Below, in pieces: positions 9,811 to 20,329 of a stretch of 64,000 nucleotides of DNA; position 1 is the first letter of the stretch; each line of letters starts with the position of its first letter. Both the position numbers and the translations under genes were made by a program. The stretch lies in the NCBI GenBank assembly GCA_028869135.1, contig JAGWTC010000009.1, forward strand, positions 29,597 through 93,596, given 5' to 3'. This stretch comes from Rhodocyclaceae bacterium (GTDB taxonomy: Bacteria; Pseudomonadota; Gammaproteobacteria; Burkholderiales; Rhodocyclaceae). A model generated the notes under the pieces. The model saw only the letters and a list, made by a program, of their open reading frames with translations, was not told the origin of the DNA and ran no database searches.

Positions 9811-9843
9811 AAAACGCCAATCCTTCGGGGTTGGCGTTTTGGT
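9811..9843 (+). terminator. Terminator after tRNA-Phe
   Basis: The stem AAAACGCCAATCC pairs with GGGTTGGCGTTTT around a TTCG tetraloop, followed by a T-rich stretch. It lies ten bases after the tRNA CCA end. Confidence 0.88.
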
Positions 9844-9868
9844 TTCCGGGCCATGATGGGGGAATGCA

Positions 9869-11023
9869 ATGAAGTTGAAGTGCACCGTGATAGGTTCGCG
9901 CCACTTTGGCGCATCCGTGCTGGCCAATCTGCTTGAAGACGGTCACGAAGTCGTGCGCGTGGTTGCGGCCGCCGCCGACGATCGTCTCGCCGTCGCCGCG
10001 CGTGAAGCCGGTCTGCCGCTATCCATCCTCGAAAGCCCGCGCAAGGTGCCGGGTAGCGATCTGCACGAGGATTGCGATGTCATCATCGCCGCCCATACGC
10101 ATGCCTTCGTGACACCGGAAGCGCTGGCGCGCGCGCGGCTCGGCGCCTTCGGCTTCCACCCCTCGCTGTTGCCGCGCCATCGCGGCATTGCCGCGGTCGA
10201 ATGGACGCTGCTCGAAGGCGATCCAATCGCCGGCGGCTCCATCTATCATCTCGACGCCGGCTGGGACGACGGCGCCATTGCCGCGCAGGACTGGTGTTTC
10301 GTGGTCAAGGGCGAGAGCGCGCGCGAGCTGTGGGAGCGCGCCCTGTCGCCGATGGGACTCAAGCTGATCCGGCAGGTCGTGAAGCATGCCGCCGAACACG
10401 ACGAGATTCCGGCCTATCCGCAGGATGCGCGCTTCGCCACCAAGGCGCCGATGATCAAGCGCAAGATCTCGCTGGAACCGCAGACCAATCCGCTGACCAC
10501 TTCGCTCGTCGTCACCATCGTCGGCCGCGATAGGCCGGGCCTGGTGCGCCACCTTTCCGACTGCACGCATGGCTTCTCGGTCAATTGGGCCGACAGCCGC
10601 ATGAATCACTTCGCCGGGCAGTTCGCCGGCATGGTGCACTTCCAGGTTGCGCCGGAGCACGCCGACGCCTTTATCGAGGCTCTGCACAAGCTCGAGGCTG
10701 AAGGTCTGCAGGTCAAGATCGCCCGCAGCGACGCGCCGCCGGTCGCCGCCGGCAAGCGCATGCTGAAGCTCGAGCTGGTCGGGCCGGATCGTCCTGGCAT
10801 CGTGCGCCTGCTGTCCACCAGCCTGGCCGAGCGCGGCGTCAGCATCGAGGATCTGCATACCGAGATCGTGAACAAGGCCGAGGCCGAGCACCATGTGTTC
10901 AAGGTGCGCGCCCTGCTGGTGGCGCCGGAAACCCTGGCCGACGACGCTTTGCGCGGCGTGCTTGAGGGGCTGGCCAGCGAACTCATGCTCGACGTCGCGC
11001 TCGACCAGCACAACGGCGCCTGA
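9869..11023 (+). CDS. Formyltransferase-family protein fused to two C-terminal ACT domains
   Basis: 384 residues. About 1-200 form a formyltransferase fold (PurN/Fmt/PurU superfamily) with GFHPSLLPRHRG and LDAGWDDGAIAAQ. The catalytic His (97) and Asp (133) are present, but the usual Asn of the NxHPSLLP motif is Gly95. Two ACT domains follow, each beginning with a (V)GxDRPG(L/I)VR motif (VGRDRPGLVR near 215, VGPDRPGIVR near 305), as in GcvR. PurU has ACT first and formyltransferase last; here the order is reversed and ACT is doubled. The likely chemistry is formyl transfer or hydrolysis from 10-formyl-tetrahydrofolate under amino-acid control, but the substrate is unknown. Confidence 0.8.
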   Translation: MKLKCTVIGSRHFGASVLANLLEDGHEVVRVVAAAADDRLAVAAREAGLPLSILESPRKVPGSDLHEDCDVIIAAHTHAFVTPEALARARLGAFGFHPSLLPRHRGIAAVEWTLLEGDPIAGGSIYHLDAGWDDGAIAAQDWCFVVKGESARELWERALSPMGLKLIRQVVKHAAEHDEIPAYPQDARFATKAPMIKRKISLEPQTNPLTTSLVVTIVGRDRPGLVRHLSDCTHGFSVNWADSRMNHFAGQFAGMVHFQVAPEHADAFIEALHKLEAEGLQVKIARSDAPPVAAGKRMLKLELVGPDRPGIVRLLSTSLAERGVSIEDLHTEIVNKAEAEHHVFKVRALLVAPETLADDALRGVLEGLASELMLDVALDQHNGA

Positions 11024-11125
11024 ACGGCAGAAAGGCGGCGTCGGCCGGCATGATGCGACTTGACGCATCGGCTTGCGCCGCCTAACATTTCGCACTTTCC
11101 GCAAATTCCCGGCCTGGATTCCTCC

Positions 11126-12094
11126 GTGCAACTCGATGCTCTTTACGCCCTGATCGCCAAGGACATGCAGGCGGTTGACGCCGTGATTCGCGAGCGTCTC
11201 CATTCAGATGTCGTACTGGTGCGCCAGGTCGCCGAGTACATCGTCCAGAGCGGCGGCAAGCGCATGCGTCCGGCGCTGGTGCTGCTGGTGGCCGGCGCTT
11301 TCGGCTACCAGGGCCGGAATCATCACGAACTGGCGGCCGTCGTCGAGTTCATCCATACCGCAACCCTGCTGCACGACGACGTGGTCGACGAGTCGGCCCT
11401 GCGCCGCGGCCGCGATACAGCCAACGCCCTGTTCGGCAATGCCGCCAGCGTGCTGGTCGGCGATTTCCTCTATTCGCGCGCCTTCCAGATGATGGTCAAC
11501 GTCGGCGACATGCGCGTGATGGAAGTGCTGTCCGACGCCACCAACGTCATCGCCGAGGGCGAAGTCCTGCAGTTGATGAACGTGCACGACGCCGACGTCG
11601 AAATCGAAGGCTATCTGCGCGTGATCCGCTACAAGACCGCCAAGCTGTTCGAGGCGGCGGCGCGTCTGGGCGCCATCCTGGGCGGCGCGGATGCCGAGAC
11701 CGAAGCCGCCATGGCCGCCTATGGCATGCATCTGGGCACTGCCTTCCAGCTCGTTGACGACGTGCTCGACTATTCCGGCGATCAGGACGAGATCGGCAAG
11801 AGCCTGGGCGACGATCTGGCCGAAGGCAAGCCGACGCTGCCGCTGATCCATGTCATGCAGCACGGCAATGCCGCGCAGGCCGCCTGCGTGCGCCGCGCCA
11901 TTGAAACCGGCGGTCGCGACGAATTCCCGGCGGTACTGGCCGCCGTGCATGCCACCGGCGCGCTGGAAGAGGCGCGTCGCTACGCGGAAGCGGAGGCGGC
12001 GATAGCCAAAAATGCTTTAGCGTGTTTGCAGACTTCTCAATACAAGGAATCTCTGCTAGAATTGTCATCCTTTGCAGTTGCACGACGGCACTAA
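11126..12094 (+). CDS. ispB: Octaprenyl diphosphate synthase (polyprenyl synthetase)
   Basis: The chosen start is GTG at 11126, which gives 322 residues and aligns with the beginning of E. coli IspB; a TTG at 11060 would add 22 residues without family support. The first aspartate-rich motif is LLHDDVVDES and the second LVDDVLDYSGDQDEIGK. GGKRMRPALVLL is also diagnostic. The enzyme condenses isopentenyl diphosphate units to make the ubiquinone side chain, C40 by similarity. The ribosome site is weak for either start. Confidence 0.93.
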   Translation: MQLDALYALIAKDMQAVDAVIRERLHSDVVLVRQVAEYIVQSGGKRMRPALVLLVAGAFGYQGRNHHELAAVVEFIHTATLLHDDVVDESALRRGRDTANALFGNAASVLVGDFLYSRAFQMMVNVGDMRVMEVLSDATNVIAEGEVLQLMNVHDADVEIEGYLRVIRYKTAKLFEAAARLGAILGGADAETEAAMAAYGMHLGTAFQLVDDVLDYSGDQDEIGKSLGDDLAEGKPTLPLIHVMQHGNAAQAACVRRAIETGGRDEFPAVLAAVHATGALEEARRYAEAEAAIAKNALACLQTSQYKESLLELSSFAVARRH

Positions 12095-12172
12095 GCAGCA
12101 AGCCGTGTGCAGGGTTTCCGAGAGCTACCCCGACGCTCTCTACATGATCGAGAATCAAGGAAATCGGCAAAT

Positions 12173-12249
12173 CGGGGCGTAGCTCAGCCTGGTAGAGTAC
12201 TGCGTTCGGGACGCAGGAGTCGGATGTTCGAATCATCTCGCCCCGACCA
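12173..12249 (+). tRNA. tRNA-Pro (CGG)
   Basis: A 77-nt tRNA with encoded CCA. The acceptor CGGGGCG pairs with CGCCCCG. The anticodon stem CTGCG/CGCAG encloses TTCGGGA, giving anticodon CGG. The T-arm has the TGTTCGAATCA form typical of bacterial tRNA-Pro. Confidence 0.97.
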
Positions 12250-12253
12250 ATTC

Positions 12254-12288
12254 AAAGCCCACGTAACCGTCCGGTTGCGTGGGCTTTT
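12254..12288 (+). terminator. Terminator after tRNA-Pro
   Basis: AAAGCCCACG and CGTGGGCTTTT form the lower stem, with an inner pairing of AACCG and CGGTT. A T-run ends it, a few bases after the tRNA. Confidence 0.85.
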
Positions 12289-12383
12289 CACTTTCCGGCC
12301 CGGTTTTCGGGCGGCGTCAAAGGCAGATTCGGGCGAGATATGCAGCGCGGTGCGCGCCAGCGAATCGGCGGCGCTCGCAAAAG

Positions 12384-12408
12384 AAAAAGGCCCGTCAAGG
12401 GCCTTTTT
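12384..12408. terminator. Terminator at the 3' end of the tup operon
   Basis: AAAAAGGCCC, GTCAA loop, GGGCCTTTTT. Symmetric, so it can terminate the minus-strand tup transcript and also any read-through from tRNA-Pro. Confidence 0.85.
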
Positions 12409-12458
12409 CTTTGCTGCCTGCCTCGTGCGACATATGCCGCACGAGGGCCGGGCGAGAT

Positions 12459-13274
12459 TTACTTGTGCGCGTTCGGGAAGAACAGCTGGTCGTCGCCGAT
12501 CTTGTAGGCGGCGATGGCGCGCTGGCCGGCGGGCGAGATCACCCAGTCGACGAACTTCTGGCCGGCTTCCTTCTTCACATGCGGATGCTTGGCCGGATTG
12601 ACCAGCATGACGCCGTACTGATTGAACAGGCGCTTGTCGCCTTCGACGACGATGGCCAGGTTCTGGCGGTTCTTGAACGACAGCCAGGTGCCGCGGTCGG
12701 CCAGAATGTAGGCGTTCATGGCGGCGGCGCTGTTCAGTGCCGGGCCCATGCCCGAGCCGGTGTCCTTGTACCAGGGGCCCTTGACCTTGTCGAGGTCGAT
12801 GCCGGCCAGCTTCCACAGGCGCAGCTCGGCGGCGTGCGTGCCGCTGCGGTCGCCGCGAGAAACGAAAGCCGACTTGCTTTCCTCGATCTTCTTGAGCGCG
12901 GCGGTAATGTCCTTGCCGCCGGCGACCTTGGCCGGGTCTTCCTTCGGGCCGATCAGGATAAAGTCGTTGTACATGACCTCATAGCGCTTGACACCGTAGC
13001 CTTCGGCGAGAAATTTTTCCTCGGCAGCCTGGTCGTGCACAAACACTACGTCGGCATCGCCGCGGCGCGCCATGTCGAGCGCCTGGCCGGTGCCGAGAGC
13101 GACGACGCGCACTTCGATGCCGGTCTCCTTCTTGAAGATGGGCAGCAGGAAGCCGAACAGGCCGGACTGCTCGGTCGAGGTGGTCGAGGCCACGGTGATG
13201 AAGTTATCGGCGGCCTGTGCAGGCAGGACGCTGGCGAGCAGGGCAACACACAAGAGACGACGGATCAGGTTCAC
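12459..13274 (-). CDS. tupA: Tungstate ABC transporter, substrate-binding protein
   Basis: 271 residues from a GTG preceded by GGAGGAG; longer in-frame starts would run into the upstream ATPase gene. A signal peptide ends at LPAQA. The mature N-terminus has the oxyanion-binding motif ASTTSTEQSGLF, characteristic of TupA rather than ModA, and SRGDRSGTH is also conserved. It captures tungstate in the periplasm for TupB/TupC. The start overlaps the end of tupC by four bases. Tungstate (or molybdate) supply fits the formate dehydrogenase genes on the other side of the shared promoter region. Confidence 0.92.
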   Translation of the reverse strand: MNLIRRLLCVALLASVLPAQAADNFITVASTTSTEQSGLFGFLLPIFKKETGIEVRVVALGTGQALDMARRGDADVVFVHDQAAEEKFLAEGYGVKRYEVMYNDFILIGPKEDPAKVAGGKDITAALKKIEESKSAFVSRGDRSGTHAAELRLWKLAGIDLDKVKGPWYKDTGSGMGPALNSAAAMNAYILADRGTWLSFKNRQNLAIVVEGDKRLFNQYGVMLVNPAKHPHVKKEAGQKFVDWVISPAGQRAIAAYKIGDDQLFFPNAHK

Positions 13275-13990
13275 GGTAGCTCCTCCTTGAGAAAATCGGC
13301 CGCCGCCTGTGATTGCGGCTGCCGGAAAAAATCGTGCGCCGGCGTGCACTCCTGAATGCGCCCGGCGGCGAGAAAAACAATGTCCCGGGCCAGGCGGCGC
13401 GCCTGCCCCAGATGATGCGTCACCATGACGATGGTGATACCGGCGGCATGCAGCGCGGCGATGCCGGATTCGATAGCGCGAGCCGCGCCCGGGTCCAGGC
13501 TGGCTGTCGGTTCGTCGAGGAACAGAATCCGGGGCTGCAGGGCGGCAGCGCGCGCTAAAGCGACGCGTTGCTGTTCGCCGCCGGAAAGCACGCGCGCCGG
13601 GCGGTCCGCAAGATGCTGGAGACCGACGCTCTCAAGCGCGGCTAACGCCCGCCGCTTGGCTTCGGGGATGGGGATGCCTTGCACATGCAGGCCATACGCG
13701 ACATTGCTCAAGACCGAGCGACGCAGCATGACGGGGCGCTGGAACAGCATGGCTTGCGAAAGCGGGCGCTCTTCCAGGCTGCCCCACTCCACGCGGCCGC
13801 TGCCGGGTGCGAGCAAGCCGTGCATGATGCGCATCAGCACGCTTTTGCCGGCGCCGTTGGGGCCCAGAATGACGGTGCAACTGCCTTCGGCAATGGTCAG
13901 GTTGATATCCTGAAGTATGGTCGTTCCGCTCGGTGCGAAGCCGATGCCGCTCAGTTGCAGGGGAAACATTGCCGTCTTCATGGCGGTCAT
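13271..13990 (-). CDS. tupC: Tungstate ABC transporter, ATP-binding protein
   Basis: 239 residues from the ATG that overlaps the tupB stop (ATGA). It has Walker A GPNGAGKS, signature LSGGEQQRVALARA, Walker B ILFLDEPTASLD and the H-loop His in VMVTHHLGQA. It is a single-domain importer ATPase on the cytoplasmic side. Overlaps on both sides with tupB and tupA show a tight three-gene operon. Confidence 0.93.
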   Translation of the reverse strand: MTAMKTAMFPLQLSGIGFAPSGTTILQDINLTIAEGSCTVILGPNGAGKSVLMRIMHGLLAPGSGRVEWGSLEERPLSQAMLFQRPVMLRRSVLSNVAYGLHVQGIPIPEAKRRALAALESVGLQHLADRPARVLSGGEQQRVALARAAALQPRILFLDEPTASLDPGAARAIESGIAALHAAGITIVMVTHHLGQARRLARDIVFLAAGRIQECTPAHDFFRQPQSQAAADFLKEELP

Positions 13991-14691
13991 TGGGCCGACC
14001 TCGCTGCCCAACTGCGAATGGCTTGCGCGAGCGCATTCAGCAACAGCACCAGGGCGACCAGAATGATGCCCAGCCCCATGGCCAGCGGTAGATCGCCCTT
14101 GCTGGTTTCCAGCGCAATGGCCGTGGTCATGACGCGTGTCACGCCGTCGATATTGCCGCCGACGATCATGACGGCGCCGACTTCGGAAATGGCGCGGCCA
14201 AAGCCGGCCAGAAGCACGGTAGACAGCGACCAGCGCGTATCCCAGAGCAGCGTCAGCGCCGCCTGACGCGGTGAGACGCCGAGCGAATGAAGCTGGTCGG
14301 CATACTCGAACCAGGCGTCTTCAACGATCTGGCGGGTCAATGCAGCCAGCAGAGGCGCGACCAGCACCGCCTGGGCAAGGCTCATGGCGCTCGGCGTGAA
14401 GAGCAGGCCGAGCTCTCCGAGTGGACCCGCGCGCGAAAGCGAAAGATACACAATCAGGCCGACCACGACGGCTGGCAGGCCCATGAAGCCATTGACCAGT
14501 ACCGTCAGGGTGCGGCGGCCCGGAAACTGGGCAACCGCCAGCAAGGCGCCCAGCGGCAGGGCAAACAGCGCGGCCAGGAGTACGGCCAGACAACTGACGC
14601 GCAGGCTCAGGCTGACGATGCCATAAAGATGCGCGTCGGCGTGGAGCAGCAGGGCAAGGGCAGCGTCAAGGCTGGCGGTGAAAGTATCCAA
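13987..14691 (-). CDS. tupB: Tungstate ABC transporter, permease
   Basis: 234 residues with about five or six membrane segments of the binding-protein-dependent transport type. The coupling EAA-like loop is LHSLGVSPRQAALTLLWDTRW, and GFGRAISEVGAVMIVGGNI is strongly conserved in TupB/ModB-like permeases. It is the first gene of the tupBCA operon and is read away from the formate dehydrogenase genes. Confidence 0.92.
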   Translation of the reverse strand: MDTFTASLDAALALLLHADAHLYGIVSLSLRVSCLAVLLAALFALPLGALLAVAQFPGRRTLTVLVNGFMGLPAVVVGLIVYLSLSRAGPLGELGLLFTPSAMSLAQAVLVAPLLAALTRQIVEDAWFEYADQLHSLGVSPRQAALTLLWDTRWSLSTVLLAGFGRAISEVGAVMIVGGNIDGVTRVMTTAIALETSKGDLPLAMGLGIILVALVLLLNALAQAIRSWAARSAQ

Positions 14692-15122
14692 AGAGAGTGG
14701 CTGCTATCCGGCCTCAGCCCATATATGCAGTGAATTTCCAGTCAGGCCGCGACTATAGCCGCGTCGCTGCATGGTCGAAATATGATATTTGGTGCATATG
14801 TTGAGGGGCCGGGCTTGTTACCGCATCCTCCGTCGGTGCCCGCAGCGGAAATGCCGTCATATGCCGTACAGAGCCTCCGTTTGATTTCTGTTGTTTATCA
14901 AGCGATACAGCATGCTTACCAAAAACGGGCCGGGCCGTCCTCATGCAATGGCTTCCGGGTTGCTTTAATGAATCAGGGAGGTGGTCGTTCAAGACTGTGC
15001 TGTCGGGATTTACGGTGATTCGGACGGTTTTGCAACAGAGTGAACTTTTGGGAGAGCTTTGACTGATTTTGCGAAACCTCGCGCAAACCCGCACCACGAC
15101 AGAGTTCGGCCGTTCTGCAAAA

Positions 15123-15150
15123 TTGACAGTTGAACTAAACTTCATATACC
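15123..15150 (+). promoter_or_regulatory. Probable promoter of the formate dehydrogenase operon
   Basis: TTGACA (15123-15128), 16-base spacer, TATACC (15145-15150). The -35 is a perfect consensus match. The predicted leader to the first ATG is about 220 bases. Confidence 0.55.
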
Positions 15151-15162
15151 ATGACGAAGTTT
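15137..15162. promoter_or_regulatory. Operator-like inverted repeat over the promoter
   Basis: AAACTTC (15137-15143), 12 bases, GAAGTTT (15156-15162). It covers the spacer, the -10 and the expected start site, a position suited to repression. No regulator gene is adjacent, unlike some fds operons that carry a LysR-type fdsR. Confidence 0.5.
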
Positions 15163-15377
15163 GGCAGGACATTTCATATGGCGTCGGATGCCGCATTTTC
15201 AGCCGCTTCCGGTGTTGCCGAAACCCTGTTTCAGTCTGGTTTCAGATGGTTTTTACGGTCCGCGCGGCAGCGTGAAGAGTTGTCCGGAAGTTGTCCTTTG
15301 GACGGCAGAACGAGCTGGCGGGGCCGCCGATGTTGTACGAATAACAAAACACTCCTAACGAATCGAGGTTATTTGCG

Positions 15378-17078
<1,701 letters not shown>

Positions 17079-17091
17079 GAGGTTCAGAGCG

Positions 17092-19914
17092 ATGAATGCA
17101 ATCAACGAACAAATGACCCCGGCGCAAGTTGAGTTCACCCTCAACGGCAAGAAAATCACCGCCCGTGCCGACGAAACCATCATCCAGGCCGCCAAGAAGG
17201 AGGGGATCGAGATCCCCCACCTGTGCTACATGGAAGGCATGCGTCCGGACGGCAACTGCCGCGCCTGCGTCGTCGAAATCAAGGGCGAACGCGTGCTGGC
17301 TCCGTCCTGCTGCCGCTTCCCGACCGCCAACATGGAAGTCACCACCGATTCCGAGCGCGCCGTGCATTCGCAGAAGATGGTGCTGGAGCTGCTGAAGTCG
17401 GACGTGCCAGAAGAGCAGTACGTTCTGGATAACGAGCTGACCTACTGGTTCAACAAGATGGAAGTGGGCGCACCGCGCTTCGACCGTCGCGAAGAGCCGG
17501 CACCCGACGTTTCCCACCCGGCCATGGCCGTCAATCTGGATGCCTGCATCCAGTGCAACCGCTGCGTCCGCGCCTGCCGCGAAGAGCAGGTCAATGACGT
17601 GATCGGCTACGCCTTCCGCGGCTCGCACTCCAAGATCGTGTTCGACCTGGACGACCCCATGGGCGAATCCACCTGCGTCGCTTGCGGCGAGTGCGTGCAA
17701 GCCTGCCCGACCGGCGCCCTGGCCCCGGCCCGCGGCGTTGCCATGCAAGTGCCCGACAAGAAGGTTGACTCCGTCTGCCCGTACTGCGGCGTCGGTTGCC
17801 AATTGACCTACAACGTCAAGGACAACAAGATCCTTTACGTCGAGGGCCGTGACGGTCCCGCCAACGAGTCCCGCCTGTGCGTGAAGGGCCGCTTCGGTTT
17901 CGACTATGTGCATCATGCCCATCGTCTGACCAAGCCGCTGATTCGCCGCGCCGACGCGCCCAAGGTCGCCAATTTCGAGATCGATCCTTCCAAGTACCTG
18001 GAAGTCTTCCGCGAAGCCACCTGGGAAGAAGCGCTGGAAGTCGCCATCAACGGTTTGAAGACCATCCGCGATCGCGACGGCAAGTACGCGCTGGCGGGCT
18101 TCGGCTCGGCCAAGGGTTCGAACGAAGAAGCCTACCTGTTCCAGAAACTGGTCCGCACCGGCTTCGGCAGCAACAACATCGACCACTGCACCCGTCTGTG
18201 CCACGCCTCCAGCGTGATCGCGCTGCTGGAAGGCATCGGTTCCGGCGCCGTGTCGAACCCGATGAAGGATGTGACCGAGTCCGAAGTCATCATGATCATC
18301 GGCTCCAACCCGACCGTGAACCACCCGGTCGGCGCGACCTGGATGAAGAACGCCGCCAAGGCCGGCACCAAGATCATCCTGGCCGACCCGCGTCGCACCG
18401 ATCTGGCCCGCCACGCTGCCTACAACCTGAACTTCAAGCCGGGCACCGACGTCGCCATGCTGAATGCGATGATGTACACCATCGTCGAAGAAGGTCTGGC
18501 CAACCAGGACTTCATCAACTCGCGCACCAGCGGCTACGAAGCCCTGAAGGAAAATCTCAAGGGCTACAGCCCCGAGGTGATGGCCGATGTCTGTGGCATT
18601 CCGGCCGAGACCCTGCGCGCCGTCGCCCGCGACTTCGCCAACTCCAAGGCTTCGATGATCCTGTGGGGCATGGGCGTGTCGCAACACGTGCACGGCACCG
18701 ACAACTCGCGCTGCCTGATCGCGCTGACCATGCTGACCGGCCAGATCGGCCGCCCCGGCACCGGTCTGCACCCGCTGCGCGGCCAGAACAACGTGCAAGG
18801 CGCTTCCGACGCTGGCCTGATCCCGATGGTGTATCCGGATTACCAGCGCGTCGACAATCCCGAAATCCAGGCCTTCTTCGAAAAGCTCTGGGGCACCAAG
18901 CTCGACAGCAAGGTCGGCCTGACTGTCGTGGAAATCGTCGAAGCCATGTACAAGAAGGAAATCAAGGGCCTCTACATCATGGGTGAAAACCCCGCGATGT
19001 CCGACCCGGACGCCAACCACGCCCGCGAAGCCATGGCCAAGCTGGAGTGCCTCGTCGTTCAGGACATCTTCCTGACCGAAACGGCCTATCTTGCCGACGT
19101 GGTGCTGCCGACCTCGGCCTTCCCGGAAAAGACCGGCACCTTCTCGAACTCCGACCGCATGGTGCAGATGGGCCGTCAGGCCCTCAACCCGCCGGGCGAA
19201 GCGCGTCAGGACCTGTGGATCATTCAGGACATCGCCAACGGTCTCGGCTGCGGCTGGAACTACAAGCATGTCAGCGACGTCTTCAACGAGATGCGCAAGG
19301 CCATGCCGTCCATCGCCGGCATGACCTGGGAGCGTCTGGAGCGCGAACACGTCATCACCTATCCGTGCGAAGCGGAAGGCGATCCCGGCACCCCGGTTAT
19401 CTTCACCGAAGACTTCCCGACCGCGACCGGCCGCGCCAAGCTGGTGCCGGCCGACATCATCCCGCCGGATGAGCGTCCGGACGACGAGTTCCCGTTTGTG
19501 CTGATCACCGGCCGTCAGTTGGAGCACTGGCACACCGGCTCGATGACCCGTCGCGCCTCCGTGCTTGACGCCATCGAACCGACCTGTACCGTGCTGATCC
19601 ACCCGCTGGATCTGGAGAAGCTGGGTTCGAAGGCTGGCGAAGTCATCACCGTCGAGTCGCGTCGCGGCAAGATCGGCGTCTATGCCCGTGCCGATGCCGG
19701 CACGCCGCGCGGCTCGATCTTCATCCCCTTCGCCTACTACGAAGCGGCCGCCAACAAGCTGACCAACGCTGCACTTGACCCGTTCGCCAAGATTCCGGAG
19801 TTCAAGTACTGCGCGGTACGCATCGCCAAGGGCGGCCAGTTGGAGCCGTTGTCGACCTACGGCGGCGGTCAGGCGCTGGCTGAACTTGAGCGCTCGATGG
19901 CGCAAGTGAGCTGA
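17092..19914 (+). CDS. fdsA: NAD-dependent formate dehydrogenase, molybdopterin (Mo/W) alpha subunit
   Basis: 940 residues. The N-terminus is NuoG-like, with [2Fe-2S] cysteines in CYMEGMRPDGNCRAC and two ferredoxin-type clusters in CIQCNRCVRAC and CVACGECVQACP. The FDH core then starts with CPYCGVGC and its [4Fe-4S] cluster. The metal ligand is Cys370 in CTRLCHAS, at the position of selenocysteine in FdhF; no in-frame TGA is used. It oxidises formate at a bis-MGD molybdenum or tungsten centre. A terminator follows at 19940, so FdsC (FdhD-like) and FdsD are not encoded in this operon. Confidence 0.95.
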   Translation: MNAINEQMTPAQVEFTLNGKKITARADETIIQAAKKEGIEIPHLCYMEGMRPDGNCRACVVEIKGERVLAPSCCRFPTANMEVTTDSERAVHSQKMVLELLKSDVPEEQYVLDNELTYWFNKMEVGAPRFDRREEPAPDVSHPAMAVNLDACIQCNRCVRACREEQVNDVIGYAFRGSHSKIVFDLDDPMGESTCVACGECVQACPTGALAPARGVAMQVPDKKVDSVCPYCGVGCQLTYNVKDNKILYVEGRDGPANESRLCVKGRFGFDYVHHAHRLTKPLIRRADAPKVANFEIDPSKYLEVFREATWEEALEVAINGLKTIRDRDGKYALAGFGSAKGSNEEAYLFQKLVRTGFGSNNIDHCTRLCHASSVIALLEGIGSGAVSNPMKDVTESEVIMIIGSNPTVNHPVGATWMKNAAKAGTKIILADPRRTDLARHAAYNLNFKPGTDVAMLNAMMYTIVEEGLANQDFINSRTSGYEALKENLKGYSPEVMADVCGIPAETLRAVARDFANSKASMILWGMGVSQHVHGTDNSRCLIALTMLTGQIGRPGTGLHPLRGQNNVQGASDAGLIPMVYPDYQRVDNPEIQAFFEKLWGTKLDSKVGLTVVEIVEAMYKKEIKGLYIMGENPAMSDPDANHAREAMAKLECLVVQDIFLTETAYLADVVLPTSAFPEKTGTFSNSDRMVQMGRQALNPPGEARQDLWIIQDIANGLGCGWNYKHVSDVFNEMRKAMPSIAGMTWERLEREHVITYPCEAEGDPGTPVIFTEDFPTATGRAKLVPADIIPPDERPDDEFPFVLITGRQLEHWHTGSMTRRASVLDAIEPTCTVLIHPLDLEKLGSKAGEVITVESRRGKIGVYARADAGTPRGSIFIPFAYYEAAANKLTNAALDPFAKIPEFKYCAVRIAKGGQLEPLSTYGGGQALAELERSMAQVS

Positions 19915-19939
19915 ATGCGCGAAACGCGCTGAAGCCGTG

Positions 19940-19969
19940 AAAAAGGCCTTGCGAATGCAAGGCCTTTTT
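19940..19969 (+). terminator. Terminator after fdsA
   Basis: AAAAAGGCCTTGC, GAAT loop, GCAAGGCCTTTTT: 13-bp perfect stem ending in T residues, about 25 bases after the fdsA stop. Confidence 0.92.
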
Positions 19970-20092
19970 CATTTGCAGCGGCTCGCGCCGCCAAGGCTGT
20001 CTTTGGCACGCCGGGCGCGATGCCCATTCGCCGGAGGCGCGGACCCGCGCGCGTCCATTTCGGCGTGGCCGTGACGGCTGGCAGCGTGTACT

Positions 20093-20329
20093 ATGCCAAC
20101 ACTTATGAAATGGCTCATTCTCCTGTTTGTCCTCTGGCTGGTATGGCGCGTGCTGCGCTCGGCCCGCCCGCCAGTTCGTCCGGCTTCGCGCAGCCATGCC
20201 GGAGAAAGCATGCGCGCCTGCGTCCGCTGCGGCCTGAATGTGCCGCAGAGCGAGGTGGTGACTGACGGCAATCTGGACTATTGCTGCGAGACGCATCGCC
20301 GGCTGGGACCGGCGCAAGGGCGCAAGTGA
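20093..20329 (+). CDS. PP0621-family small membrane protein
   Basis: 78 residues (a second ATG at 20105 gives 74). One N-terminal membrane helix (LILLFVLWLVWRVL) is followed by a short domain with paired cysteines in ACVRCGLNVPQSE and DYCCETHRR, which may bind zinc. The family is conserved next to pilSR in many Beta- and Gammaproteobacteria, but its function is unknown. Its stop overlaps the GTG start of pilS, so the genes are coupled. Confidence 0.8.
   Translation: MPTLMKWLILLFVLWLVWRVLRSARPPVRPASRSHAGESMRACVRCGLNVPQSEVVTDGNLDYCCETHRRLGPAQGRK

Larger units (their letters stand above)
14692..15377. other. Divergent control region between tup and formate dehydrogenase genes
   Basis: 686 bases without a supported gene. 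It contains AAATATGATATTT, a 13-bp palindrome at 14778-14790 on the tup side, and a promoter with an overlapping inverted repeat at 15123-15162 on the formate dehydrogenase side. About 220 bases of untranslated leader follow before the ATG at 15378; I cannot assign a known riboswitch to it. The short ORFs here lack ribosome sites or domains. Confidence 0.5.

Noticed and set aside
15160..15176. Sigma-54 promoter (TTTGGCAGGACATTTCA)
   Set aside because: The GG is present but no GC follows at the required spacing.
14753..15196. 147-codon minus-strand ORF in the tup-fds gap
   Set aside because: No ribosome site, no domain, and it overlaps the likely fds promoter.
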